From Pseudomonadota bacterium (GTDB lineage Bacteria > Pseudomonadota > Gammaproteobacteria > Burkholderiales > Burkholderiaceae_C), in contig JAEWBU010000055.1 of NCBI GenBank assembly GCA_023390985.1, positions 1-16,921 on the forward strand: a DNA stretch of 16,921 nt, given 5' to 3'. Positions 7,127 through 14,799 of this stretch are shown in pieces. Numbering within the stretch: position 1 is the first letter of the stretch; every line of letters begins with the position of its first letter. The notes under the pieces were generated by a model that was given only the letters and a program-made list of their open reading frames with translations, was not told the origin of the DNA and did no database searches. The position numbers and the translations under genes are program-made.

Positions 7127-7975
7127 ATGAGCTCGGCCTCCACGTCCACCCTGACCACCTTCACCGCGAGCGACGGCGACAACCTCGCCGTGCAGCACTG
7201 GTCCGTGCCCGAGGAGCTGCCGCTGCGCGGGGTGGTGCTGCTGGTGCACGGGCTGGGCGAGCACGCCGGCCGCTATGAGCGTCTGGCGCAGCGCTTCAAC
7301 CAGTGGGGCTTCGACGTCCGCGGCTACGACCACTACGGCCATGGCGAGTCGGGCGGCGAGCGGGGCGCGCTCACCAGCGACGAGCGCCTGCTCGACGACC
7401 TGCGCGAGATGGTGGAGGCCGCCCGCACCCGCACGCCGGACGGCCGGCCACTGATCCTGCTGGGCCACAGCATGGGCGGGCTGATGGCCGCGAAGTACGT
7501 GGCGCGCCATCCGTACACGATCGACGGCCTGGTGCTCTCGTCGCCCGCCTTCGCCACGCGCGTCACGGGCGTCCAGCGTCTGCTGTTGCGCACGCTGCCG
7601 CGCATCGCACCCGACCTGCGCGTCGCCAACGGCCTGGACACGCGATGGCTGTCGCACGATCCCGAGGTGGAACGCTGCTACCGCGCCGATCCGCTGGTGC
7701 ACGACCGCATCAGCGCCCGGCTGGCCCGGTTCATCGCCGAAGGCGGACCCGAGGTGGTGGCGCAGGCGCGGGACTGGAAGGTGCCGACCTTGCTGATGTA
7801 CGCGGGCGACGACCGCCTGGTCGATCCGGCCGGCAGCCGGGCCTTCGCCGCCGCGGCGCCGTCCAGCGTCGTCACGAGCCGCTGCTTCGACGACCTGTAC
7901 CACGAGATCTTCAACGAGCCCGATTCGCAGCCCGTGTTCGACGTGCTGCAGGACTGGCTGGACCAGCGCTTCTAG
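7127..7975 (+). CDS. Alpha/beta hydrolase, monoacylglycerol lipase / lysophospholipase type
   Basis: 282 residues, Hydrolase_4 (serine aminopeptidase S33-like) family. The oxyanion-hole segment LVHGLGEHAGRY is at residues 39-50, the nucleophile elbow GHSMG at 113-117 (S115), the acid in YAGDDRLVDP around D228/D229, and the catalytic histidine H259 in LYHEIFNE. The GYDHYGHGES segment (67-75) is a hallmark of monoacylglycerol lipases and PldB-like lysophospholipases. I chose ATG 7127 because homologues begin shortly before the TFTASDG segment; an in-frame ATG at 7085 with a weak AGGG 10 nt upstream would add 14 residues. No signal peptide. The stop codon shares CTAG with the stop of the convergent MFS gene. 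Exact lipid substrate unknown. Confidence 0.85.
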   Translation: MSSASTSTLTTFTASDGDNLAVQHWSVPEELPLRGVVLLVHGLGEHAGRYERLAQRFNQWGFDVRGYDHYGHGESGGERGALTSDERLLDDLREMVEAARTRTPDGRPLILLGHSMGGLMAAKYVARHPYTIDGLVLSSPAFATRVTGVQRLLLRTLPRIAPDLRVANGLDTRWLSHDPEVERCYRADPLVHDRISARLARFIAEGGPEVVAQARDWKVPTLLMYAGDDRLVDPAGSRAFAAAAPSSVVTSRCFDDLYHEIFNEPDSQPVFDVLQDWLDQRF

Positions 7976-9150
7976 GCGGGTGCCGCAGCCGCCGCACGGC
8001 GCTGCCGCGCGGCGAGCCAGAGCAGCGCGGCAGCGGTGACGGCCACCGGCAGGATGGATCCCCAGTTCAGCAGGGTCCAGCCCTGGGTCGTGACCAGCAC
8101 GCCGGACGCCAGCGAGCTCAGGGCCAGGGTGGTCATCACGAAGAAGTTCAGCGCGCCCTGGGCCTTGTCCTTCTCTTCGGGCCGGTAGGTCGAGAGCGAC
8201 AGCGTGGTGCTGCCGGTGAAGAGGAAGTTCCAGCCCACGCCCAGCATGAACAGCGCGATGGTGAACTGGTGCAACTCCACGCCCGAGAGCGCCACCGCGA
8301 TGCAGGCCAGGTTCAGCAGCACGCCCGCTCCCATCACGCGCAGCGGACCGAACCGCTTGATCAGGCTGCCGGTGAAGAAGCCCGGCGCGAACATGCCGAT
8401 CACGTGCCACTCGAGCACGAAGGCCGCGTCGGAGAACGGCAGGCCGCACTGCTGCATCGCGATGGGCGTGGCGGCCATCAGCAGGTTCATCACGCCGAAG
8501 CTCAGTGCCCCGGCAGCGGCCGCGACGATGAACGCGGGCTGGCGCATCACCTCGCCGAGCGGGCGGCCGGGCGGCAGCTCGGCGCGCGAGGGCGGCGGCG
8601 GAAAGCGCAGGAACGCCATGAGGATCATCGACAGCACCGCGACGGCCGCAAGCGCGAGGTACGCGCCGGCGAACGGCACGGCGAGCAGGTCGCGCGTGCG
8701 CGCAGCCAGGTTGGGACCGAGCACCGCGCCCAGCAGGCCGCCGGCCATCACCAGCGACACCGCCTTCTCGCGCGCCGGCGTGTCCACCAGCTCGGCCGCG
8801 GCGAAGCGGTAGAGGCCCGCGTTGGCGTTGTAGTAGCCCGCGACCACGGTCGCGGCGCACAGCAGCCAGAAGTTGCGCGTGACGGCCGCGTAGGCGCACA
8901 GGAGCGCCGAGAGCATCGCGACCAGCAGGCCGGCCTGGAACGAACGCCGGCGTCCCCAGTGCTGCTGGGTGCGCGCCACCACTCCGGTGGAGAGCGCGCC
9001 GCCCACCACGTAGCCCATCACCGGCAGCGTCGCCATCCAGCCCAGCGGCGCGAGGGCGAGGCCGACCAGTCCGTTGATGGCGATGAAGGTGACGTTGTTG
9101 GTGAGGTAGAGGCCCTGGCACGCGGCCAGCAGCCAGAGCGATCGGTTCAT
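7972..9150 (-). CDS. Major facilitator superfamily transporter
   Basis: 392 residues with about 12 hydrophobic segments, in two halves separated by a charged loop (FPPPPSRAELPPGRPLGE, about residues 208-225). The loop after helix 2 carries QHWGRRRSFQAGLL, a form of the MFS loop 2-3 motif, and the second half has the matching SLIKRFGPLRVMG. It is an inner-membrane secondary transporter; drug or metabolite efflux is plausible but the substrate is not readable. The ATG overlaps the rsmE stop as ATGA, so it is translationally coupled to rsmE and is the last gene of the amgK-rsmE-MFS unit. Its stop overlaps that of the convergent hydrolase. Confidence 0.85.
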   Translation of the reverse strand: MNRSLWLLAACQGLYLTNNVTFIAINGLVGLALAPLGWMATLPVMGYVVGGALSTGVVARTQQHWGRRRSFQAGLLVAMLSALLCAYAAVTRNFWLLCAATVVAGYYNANAGLYRFAAAELVDTPAREKAVSLVMAGGLLGAVLGPNLAARTRDLLAVPFAGAYLALAAVAVLSMILMAFLRFPPPPSRAELPPGRPLGEVMRQPAFIVAAAAGALSFGVMNLLMAATPIAMQQCGLPFSDAAFVLEWHVIGMFAPGFFTGSLIKRFGPLRVMGAGVLLNLACIAVALSGVELHQFTIALFMLGVGWNFLFTGSTTLSLSTYRPEEKDKAQGALNFFVMTTLALSSLASGVLVTTQGWTLLNWGSILPVAVTAAALLWLAARQRRAAAAAPA

Positions 9151-9875
9151 GCGACGGGTCCCGAGGGTGTGGCGAGGGTGAGTGCGGCCAGCGCCGCCAG
9201 CGGCGCGGTCTCGGCGCGCAGCACGCGCGGACCCAGCGTCACCGGCTCGAAGCCCGCCGCGAGCGCGCGTTCCTGCTCGCGCGGCGAGAGGCCGCCTTCG
9301 GGGCCGGACAGCAGCAAGAGCGGTGCGTCGGGGCGTGCAGCCAGCAGGGGGCGCGCGTCAGGATGGAACGCCAGGACGCGCCTGGCGAAGCCCTCGGGCG
9401 GCGTCCAGTCGGCGAAGTCCGCCAGCGGGTGCACCACCGGCACGCGGTTCCCGCCGCACTGTTCGCAAGCCGCGGCCGCGATCGCCTGCCAGTGCGCCTG
9501 CTTCCTGCGGGCGCGATCACCCGAGAGGCGCAGCACGCTGCGCTCGGTCACCAGCGGCTGCAGGCTGGCGACACCCAGTTCGGCCGCCTTCTCCACCAGC
9601 CAGTCCATGCGCTCGTTGGCGGGCACGCCCAGCGCGAGGTGGACGGCCAGGCCCGGCTCGCGCTCCACGTCGCGATGCGAACCGACCCGCACCGCGACGT
9701 CGCTGCGTCCCATGCGCTCGACGGTGGCCGTCCACTCGCCGCCGGTCCCTTCGAAGAGCGTGACCTCGCTGCCCGGCTGCAGCCGCAGCACCTGCACGTG
9801 GCGCGCCGCGGACTCGGGCAGATCGAGGACCTCGCCCTCGCGCAGCGGCACGGGGCAGTGCAGGCGCGGCGGCAT
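9147..9875 (-). CDS. rsmE: 16S rRNA (uracil(1498)-N(3))-methyltransferase RsmE
   Basis: 242 residues, SPOUT-class methyltransferase that makes m3U1498 in 16S rRNA of the 30S subunit. The N-terminal PUA-like RNA-binding domain covers about residues 1-70 (starting MPPRLHCP). The SPOUT domain shows MDWLVEKAAELGV (90-102), LLLSGPEGGLSPRE (187-200) and the knot signature LGPRVLRAETA (214-224). The start is 8 bp after the amgK stop and the stop overlaps the MFS start (ATGA), so it is the middle gene of a three-gene minus-strand operon. All key residues are present. Confidence 0.95.
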   Translation of the reverse strand: MPPRLHCPVPLREGEVLDLPESAARHVQVLRLQPGSEVTLFEGTGGEWTATVERMGRSDVAVRVGSHRDVEREPGLAVHLALGVPANERMDWLVEKAAELGVASLQPLVTERSVLRLSGDRARRKQAHWQAIAAAACEQCGGNRVPVVHPLADFADWTPPEGFARRVLAFHPDARPLLAARPDAPLLLLSGPEGGLSPREQERALAAGFEPVTLGPRVLRAETAPLAALAALTLATPSGPVA

Positions 9876-9883
9876 GCGGTGCG

Positions 9884-10981
9884 TCAGATCCGGCCGAAGG
9901 CGTAGCCGCTGACCGCCTGCGTGCCCTCGATCTCGTCGACCAGCCGCAGCAGCGGCGCCAGCTCGCGATACCGGCCGGCGGTGGCGCGGATGTAGGCGAT
10001 GAAGCGCGGCGCGTCGGCCAGGTACTTGGGCTTGCCGTCGCGAAGCGTCAGCCGCGCGAAGATGCCGGCGACCTTCAGGTGGCGCTGCAGGCCCATCCAC
10101 TCGACGGCGCGGTAGAACTCGCCGAAGTCGGCGTTCACGGGCAGGCCGGCCTTGAGCGCCTTTTCCCAGTAGCGCACCGTGATGTCGAGCACGAACTCCT
10201 CGTCCCACGTGAGGAAGGCGTCGCGCATCAGGCTGGCGATGTCGTAGGTGATGGGGCCGTGCACGGCGTCCTGGAAGTCCAGCACGCCCAGGCGCTGCTC
10301 GGCGTCGTCGGCCGGCAGCATCAGGTTGCGCGGCATGAAGTCGCGATGCACGTACACCGCGGGCGACGCCAGGTTGTTGCGCACGATCTGGCGGAAGGTC
10401 TCGTTGAGTGTTTCGCGCAGCTTGCCTTCGACCGCGACCCCGCGATGGCGCTCGAGGTACCAGTCGGGGAACAGCGCGAGCTCGCGCGAGAGCAGTGCCT
10501 CGTCGTAAGGCGGCAGCACGCCGGGGCGCGACGCCCGCTGCCACGCGATGAGCGCGTCGACGGCGCGCAGGTACAGCGGTTGCGCCGCCTGCGGCTGCTG
10601 CGGATCGACGGCCTCGATCATGGTGTGCCGGCCCAGGTCGTCCAGCAGCATGAAGCCGCGGGGCTCGTCCCACTCGAGCACGCGCGGCGCGAGCAGGCCG
10701 GCATCGCGCATGAGCTCGGCCACGTGGACGAACGGACGGCAGTTCTCCTTGTCGGGCGGCGCATCCATCACGATGCGGCTGCCCTGGGCGCCGTCGACCC
10801 GCAGGTAGCGGCGGAAACTGGCGTCAGCGGACGCGGGACGGACGGTGGCGGGGTCGAGGCCGTGCGCCGGCGCGATGGTGCTCAGCCATTGGCCGAAAGC
10901 TTGCTCGCGTCGGGGGTCTTCCCAGTGCACGGCCGTGGCCGAACCGGCGTCGGATGCCGGGGGAGAGAGGGGATCGCTCAT
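9884..10981 (-). CDS. amgK: AmgK-type N-acetylmuramate/N-acetylglucosamine kinase (aminoglycoside phosphotransferase family)
   Basis: 365-residue cytoplasmic kinase of the APH/choline kinase fold. The catalytic loop is VHRDFMPRN (H212, D214, N219) and the metal-binding segment LDFQDAV (D235, D238). The N-terminal ASADASFRRYLRV and PPDKENCRPFVHVAELMRDAGL segments match the group that includes Pseudomonas AmgK, which phosphorylates MurNAc/GlcNAc at the anomeric position in a peptidoglycan recycling route that bypasses de novo synthesis. Position supports this: amgK in Pseudomonas is also divergent from lptD. MurU, the usual partner nucleotidyltransferase, is not adjacent here; rsmE follows instead. 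The ATG lacks a Shine-Dalgarno and sits 9 nt past a good -10. Without MurU next door the sugar substrate is inferred. Confidence 0.82.
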   Translation of the reverse strand: MSDPLSPPASDAGSATAVHWEDPRREQAFGQWLSTIAPAHGLDPATVRPASADASFRRYLRVDGAQGSRIVMDAPPDKENCRPFVHVAELMRDAGLLAPRVLEWDEPRGFMLLDDLGRHTMIEAVDPQQPQAAQPLYLRAVDALIAWQRASRPGVLPPYDEALLSRELALFPDWYLERHRGVAVEGKLRETLNETFRQIVRNNLASPAVYVHRDFMPRNLMLPADDAEQRLGVLDFQDAVHGPITYDIASLMRDAFLTWDEEFVLDITVRYWEKALKAGLPVNADFGEFYRAVEWMGLQRHLKVAGIFARLTLRDGKPKYLADAPRFIAYIRATAGRYRELAPLLRLVDEIEGTQAVSGYAFGRI

Positions 10982-10996
10982 GGATAATCCATTCTA
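10980..10996 (-). promoter_or_regulatory. -10 element and palindrome at the amgK start
   Basis: On the minus strand TAGAAT (plus coordinates 10991-10996) matches the -10 consensus at 5 of 6 positions and ends 9 nt before the amgK ATG, predicting a transcript with almost no leader. The same stretch holds a 13-nt palindrome, ATGGAT-A-ATCCAT (10980-10992), overlapping the start codon. A -35 element is not convincing. No promoter could be assigned with confidence to the divergent lptD in this 81-bp gap. Confidence 0.35.
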
Positions 10997-11062
10997 CAAA
11001 CGGCCCTGTCTCCGCCGTCGTGCGGATTCCGCGCGGTCAGAAGACTTCCTAACAAGCAAGCC

Positions 11063-13432
11063 TTGAACCCGATCCGGACTCCGCGCCGCCGTTTCACGCT
11101 CACGCCGCTCGCGTTGGCCGCCCTGGCCGCCGTGCAGGGCGCCGCATGGGCGCAGCAGGAGCCGGAGCCGCCGCCCGCGCCACCGGCATCGCTCAAGCCG
11201 ACGCCGCTGTTGCGCGAGACCCAGCCGCCCGCCGTGCGCGGACAGCAGCCCAGTTTCGTGTTCGGTGATCGCATCACGGGCCGCCCCGACCTGGACACCG
11301 CGGTCGAAGGCAACGCCGAATTCCGGCGCGGCGATACGGTGATCCGTGCCGACCGGCTGGACTACTGGCAGCCCGACGACCAGGCCAAGGCGCGCGGCAA
11401 CGTGCACATCAATCGCGCGGGCAACGTGTTCGAAGGACCGTACCTCGAGCTGCAGGTGGATGCCTTCGAAGGCTTCTTCACCCAGCCGAACTACCGGTTC
11501 CTGCGCAACGACGCCTACGGCACGGCCACGCGGGTCGATTTCCTCGACGAGAGCCGCGCGTTCATCCGCGATGCGACCTACACCACCTGCCAGCGCGAGG
11601 ACTACCCGGGCTGGATGCCGGCGTGGATCCTGCGCGCGAGCGGCATCCGGATCGACCAGGACGAGGAACAAGGCGTCGCGACGAATGCGGTGCTGAGCTT
11701 CTACAACGTGCCGATCCTGCCGATCCCGAAGCTGAGCTTTCCGCTCTCGGACAAGCGCAAGTCGGGCCTGCTGCCGCCGCTGATCGGGCTGGACAGCCTC
11801 AACGGCCTCGAGTACCGGCAGCCCTACTACTGGAACATCGCGCCGAACCGCGACGCCACGATCACCCCGACGTTCATGCTCAAGCGCGGCGTGGACCTGG
11901 GCGGCGAGTTCCGCTACCTGGAGTCGCAGTACCGCGGCGAGCTCAAGGCCAACTACATGCCTGGGGACAGGCTGCGCGATCAGGATCGCTGGGGCTACAA
12001 CCTGCGGCACGACGCCACTCTGGGCCCCGCTCTCGGCAGTCCTTCCCTGTACCTCAACCTCAATCGCGTCAGTGACGACAACTACTGGCGCGACTTCTCG
12101 CGCGCGTCCTCGTCGCTCACGCAACGCCTGCTGGCCAGCGACGCGCTGATGCAGTGGAGCACCGGCAACTGGTACCTGTCGGCGCGCACGCTGAAGTGGC
12201 AGACGCTGCAGGACGTCACCTCGCCCATCACCCCGCCGTACGACCAGCTGCCGCAGCTGCTGGCGCGGCATACGCGACTGGACCTGCCGCTGGGGTTGGA
12301 GAGCGTCGTCGACCTGAACACCACGCGATTCGAGTCGATCCGCGAGCGGACCCTCCAGCCCAACGCGCAGCGCAGCTACATGCTGGCAGCGGTGCAGCGG
12401 CCCTGGCAGGCGCCGGGCTGGTTCTTCACGCCCCGCATGCAGCTGCACAGCACGCAGTACAGCTTCGACGCGCCTCTCGCCAACGGGAGCCGCGATGCCA
12501 CCCGAACGCTCCCGACCCTCAGCCTGGACAGCGGCCTGGTGTTCGAGCGCCCGGCCAGCTTCCTCGGGCGCAGCTTCACGCAGACGCTGGAGCCGCGGGC
12601 GTTCTACGTGTACACGCCGTTCCGCGACCAGTCGCTGCTGCCCAACTACGACTCGGGCGTCAACGACTTCAATTTCGCGACGGTCTTCACGGAGAACGCG
12701 TTCGGCGGGCAGGACCGCATCGCGGACAACAACCTGCTGACGGTGGGCGCGACCACGCGACTGATCGACCCGGACACGGGCGCCGAGGCGGCCAAGTTCG
12801 GGGTGGCCCAGCGCCTGCGGTTCAAGGACCAGCTGGTCACGCTGCCGGGCGGCCAGCCGATCAGCGAGCGCCTTTCGGACGTGCTGTTCGGCGCCACCAT
12901 CAACTGGGACCCGCGCTGGACCTTCGACAGCACGATGCAATACAACCCGAAGACGCGCCGCTCCGAGCGCGTCACGCTGGGCGGGCGCTACAACCCCAGC
13001 AACTATCGCGTGATCAGCGCCGCCTACCGCCTGCAGCGCAACTTTTCCGAGCAGATCGATGTCGGCTGGCAGTGGCCGATCAACGACCTGTGGGGCGACC
13101 GCGGCCAGGACCTCGGCCCCGGCCGCGGCCAGGGTGGCGGTCGCTGGTACTCGGTGGGGCGGCTGAACTTCAGCCTGCGCGATCGCCGGCTCGTGGACAC
13201 CGTGCTCGGCGTCGAATACGACGCCTGCTGCTGGATCGGCCGGGTGGTGCTGGAGCGGCTGCAGAGCAACATCAACAGCGCGAACACGCGCATCATGTTC
13301 CAGCTCGAGTTCGTCGGCTTCAGCCGGCTGGGCTCCAACGCCCTCGGCGGCCTGCGCCAGAATATCCCGCGCTACCAGCTGCTGCGCGACCCCAACCTGC
13401 CGCCGCCCAGCCGCTTCACGAACTACGACTGA
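11063..13432 (+). CDS. lptD: LPS-assembly protein LptD
   Basis: 789 residues, outer-membrane beta-barrel that with LptE inserts LPS into the outer leaflet. Signal peptide at residues 1-30, arginine-rich n-region and cleavage after AWA. A proline-rich linker follows, then the periplasmic OstA/LptA-like jellyroll (about 63-200: FVFGDRITGRPD, DYWQPDDQAKARGNVHI), then the barrel to the C-terminus. Only three cysteines exist: C176 (TYTTCQRED) and the adjacent pair C722-C723 (YDACCWIG). The cysteine that E. coli has just after the signal peptide is missing, so a single interdomain disulfide is expected. Start is TTG 11063: no ATG allows an intact signal peptide. First gene of lptD-surA-rsmA; surA begins 13 bp after the stop. 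Confidence 0.95.
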   Translation: MNPIRTPRRRFTLTPLALAALAAVQGAAWAQQEPEPPPAPPASLKPTPLLRETQPPAVRGQQPSFVFGDRITGRPDLDTAVEGNAEFRRGDTVIRADRLDYWQPDDQAKARGNVHINRAGNVFEGPYLELQVDAFEGFFTQPNYRFLRNDAYGTATRVDFLDESRAFIRDATYTTCQREDYPGWMPAWILRASGIRIDQDEEQGVATNAVLSFYNVPILPIPKLSFPLSDKRKSGLLPPLIGLDSLNGLEYRQPYYWNIAPNRDATITPTFMLKRGVDLGGEFRYLESQYRGELKANYMPGDRLRDQDRWGYNLRHDATLGPALGSPSLYLNLNRVSDDNYWRDFSRASSSLTQRLLASDALMQWSTGNWYLSARTLKWQTLQDVTSPITPPYDQLPQLLARHTRLDLPLGLESVVDLNTTRFESIRERTLQPNAQRSYMLAAVQRPWQAPGWFFTPRMQLHSTQYSFDAPLANGSRDATRTLPTLSLDSGLVFERPASFLGRSFTQTLEPRAFYVYTPFRDQSLLPNYDSGVNDFNFATVFTENAFGGQDRIADNNLLTVGATTRLIDPDTGAEAAKFGVAQRLRFKDQLVTLPGGQPISERLSDVLFGATINWDPRWTFDSTMQYNPKTRRSERVTLGGRYNPSNYRVISAAYRLQRNFSEQIDVGWQWPINDLWGDRGQDLGPGRGQGGGRWYSVGRLNFSLRDRRLVDTVLGVEYDACCWIGRVVLERLQSNINSANTRIMFQLEFVGFSRLGSNALGGLRQNIPRYQLLRDPNLPPPSRFTNYD

Positions 13433-13445
13433 GACCGCCCTTTCC

Positions 13446-14795
13446 ATGAACGCCCGCGTCCTCCTTCTCGCCCTGGCCGCCGCGGCGGCCGCGCCCGCCG
13501 GGGCCCAGCTTCGCGCTTCCCCGGACCTGGGCAGCGTCCGCTCGGCGCCGTCCTCGTCGGCGCAGCGCCCGGCCGACTACATCGTGGCGGTCGTCAACTC
13601 CGAGCCGATCACCAACAACGAAGTGCGCACGCGCATGCTTCGCTTCGAGCGCCAGCTGGTCCAGCAAGGTGCCGCCCTGCCCCCTCGTGGCGAGCTCGCG
13701 CGCCTGGTGCTCGATCGGCTGATCAGCGAGAAGGCGCAGCTGCAGCTGGCGCGGGAGGGCGGCATCCGCGTGAGCGATGCCATGGTCGACCAGGCCGAGC
13801 AGAACTTCGCGCGCCAGAACGACATGACCGTGGCGGAACTGCGGCGGCGCCTGCCCGGCGAAGGGATCGACGTGGCCTCGTTCCGCGAGGACCTGCGCAA
13901 CCAGCTGCTGCTCGGTCGCCTGCGCGAGCGCGAAGTCGAGCAGCGCGTGAAAATCTCGGAGATGGACGTCGAGCAGTTCCTGCGCGAGCAGGCCGCTTCC
14001 AGCGACGGTCCGCTGGAGCTGAACCTCGGCCACATCCTGGTGGCCGTCCCGGAGAACGCCGGCGAGCAGCAGGTGCGTGAAGCGCGCGCCAAGGCGGACA
14101 AGCTGCTCGAACGCGCCCGCGCGGGCGAGGACTTCGCCAAGCTGGCGAGCGAGTCGTCCGACGCGCCCGGCGCGGCGCAGAGCGGCGGCCTGATGGGGCT
14201 TCGCAGCGCCGATCGCTATCCGACGCTGTTCCTGGAGGCGGTGCAGGCGCTGCCGCAGGGCGGCGTGAGCAACGTGGTGCGCTCCGGCGCGGGCTTCCAC
14301 CTGCTGAAGGTGGTCGATCGGCGCAAGGGCGGCATGCCCGGCATGACCGTCACCCAGAACCACGCGCGCCACATCCTGCTGCGCCCCGGCCCCCAGCTCA
14401 GCGAAGCGGCCGCGCGCGACCGGCTCGCCGAGATGAAGCGCCGCATCCAGTCCGGGCAGGCCGACTTCGCCCAGCTGGCGCGCGAGTTCTCGCAGGATGC
14501 CAGCGCCCAGCGCGGCGGCGACCTGGGCTGGTCCTCGCCCGGCATGTTCGTGCCGGAATTCGAGGACGCGATCAATTCGCTCTCGCCCGGTCAGATCGCC
14601 GACCCGCTGGTCTCGCGATTCGGCGTGCACCTGGTGCAGCTGATGGAGCGGCGGGTCGCTCCGCTCACGCAGCGCGAGCAGCGCGAGGCCGCGCGCAACC
14701 TGCTGCGCGAGAAGAAGCTGGACGAGGCCTACGAGCGCTGGGCCCAGGACGTGCGTGGCCGCGCCTTCGTCGACCTGCGCGAACCGCCGCAGTAG
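13446..14795 (+). CDS. surA: Periplasmic chaperone and peptidyl-prolyl isomerase SurA
   Basis: 449 residues. A Sec signal peptide occupies residues 1-20 (cleavage after AGA). The N-terminal SurA chaperone domain follows, starting at YIVAVVNSEPITNNEV (45-60) with the QLLLGRLREREVEQRV segment near 153-168. Parvulin domain 1 is about residues 190-290 (LGHILVAVPENAG to GFHLLKVVDRR) and parvulin domain 2 about 303-403 (ARHILLRPGPQLSE to FGVHLVQLMERR). A C-terminal helix (REAARNLLREKKLDEAYERW) completes the chaperone core. SurA escorts outer-membrane proteins, including LptD, to the BAM complex. It follows lptD by 13 bp and precedes rsmA by 4 bp. Confidence 0.95.
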   Translation: MNARVLLLALAAAAAAPAGAQLRASPDLGSVRSAPSSSAQRPADYIVAVVNSEPITNNEVRTRMLRFERQLVQQGAALPPRGELARLVLDRLISEKAQLQLAREGGIRVSDAMVDQAEQNFARQNDMTVAELRRRLPGEGIDVASFREDLRNQLLLGRLREREVEQRVKISEMDVEQFLREQAASSDGPLELNLGHILVAVPENAGEQQVREARAKADKLLERARAGEDFAKLASESSDAPGAAQSGGLMGLRSADRYPTLFLEAVQALPQGGVSNVVRSGAGFHLLKVVDRRKGGMPGMTVTQNHARHILLRPGPQLSEAAARDRLAEMKRRIQSGQADFAQLAREFSQDASAQRGGDLGWSSPGMFVPEFEDAINSLSPGQIADPLVSRFGVHLVQLMERRVAPLTQREQREAARNLLREKKLDEAYERWAQDVRGRAFVDLREPPQ

Positions 14796-14799
14796 GGCG

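Noticed and set aside
4714..7182. An 822-codon open frame on the minus strand antisense to the M20 gene and running into the DUF72 region
   Set aside because: Composition is Arg/Ala/Gly/His-rich without domains, and it lies opposite well-supported genes. Long antisense frames are expected at this GC content.
7303..9912. An 869-codon plus-strand open frame across the hydrolase, MFS and rsmE genes
   Set aside because: It is out of frame or antisense to three genes with clear motifs; no recognisable domain and low-complexity composition.
10994..13447. An 817-codon minus-strand open frame antisense to lptD
   Set aside because: The plus-strand LptD has a signal peptide, jellyroll and barrel features; the antisense product is low-complexity and has no motif.
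14755..14799. GTG start for rsmA inside surA
   Set aside because: It adds 15 residues with no match to the RsmA N-terminus; TTG 14800 gives the expected RKRFGQHFL start.
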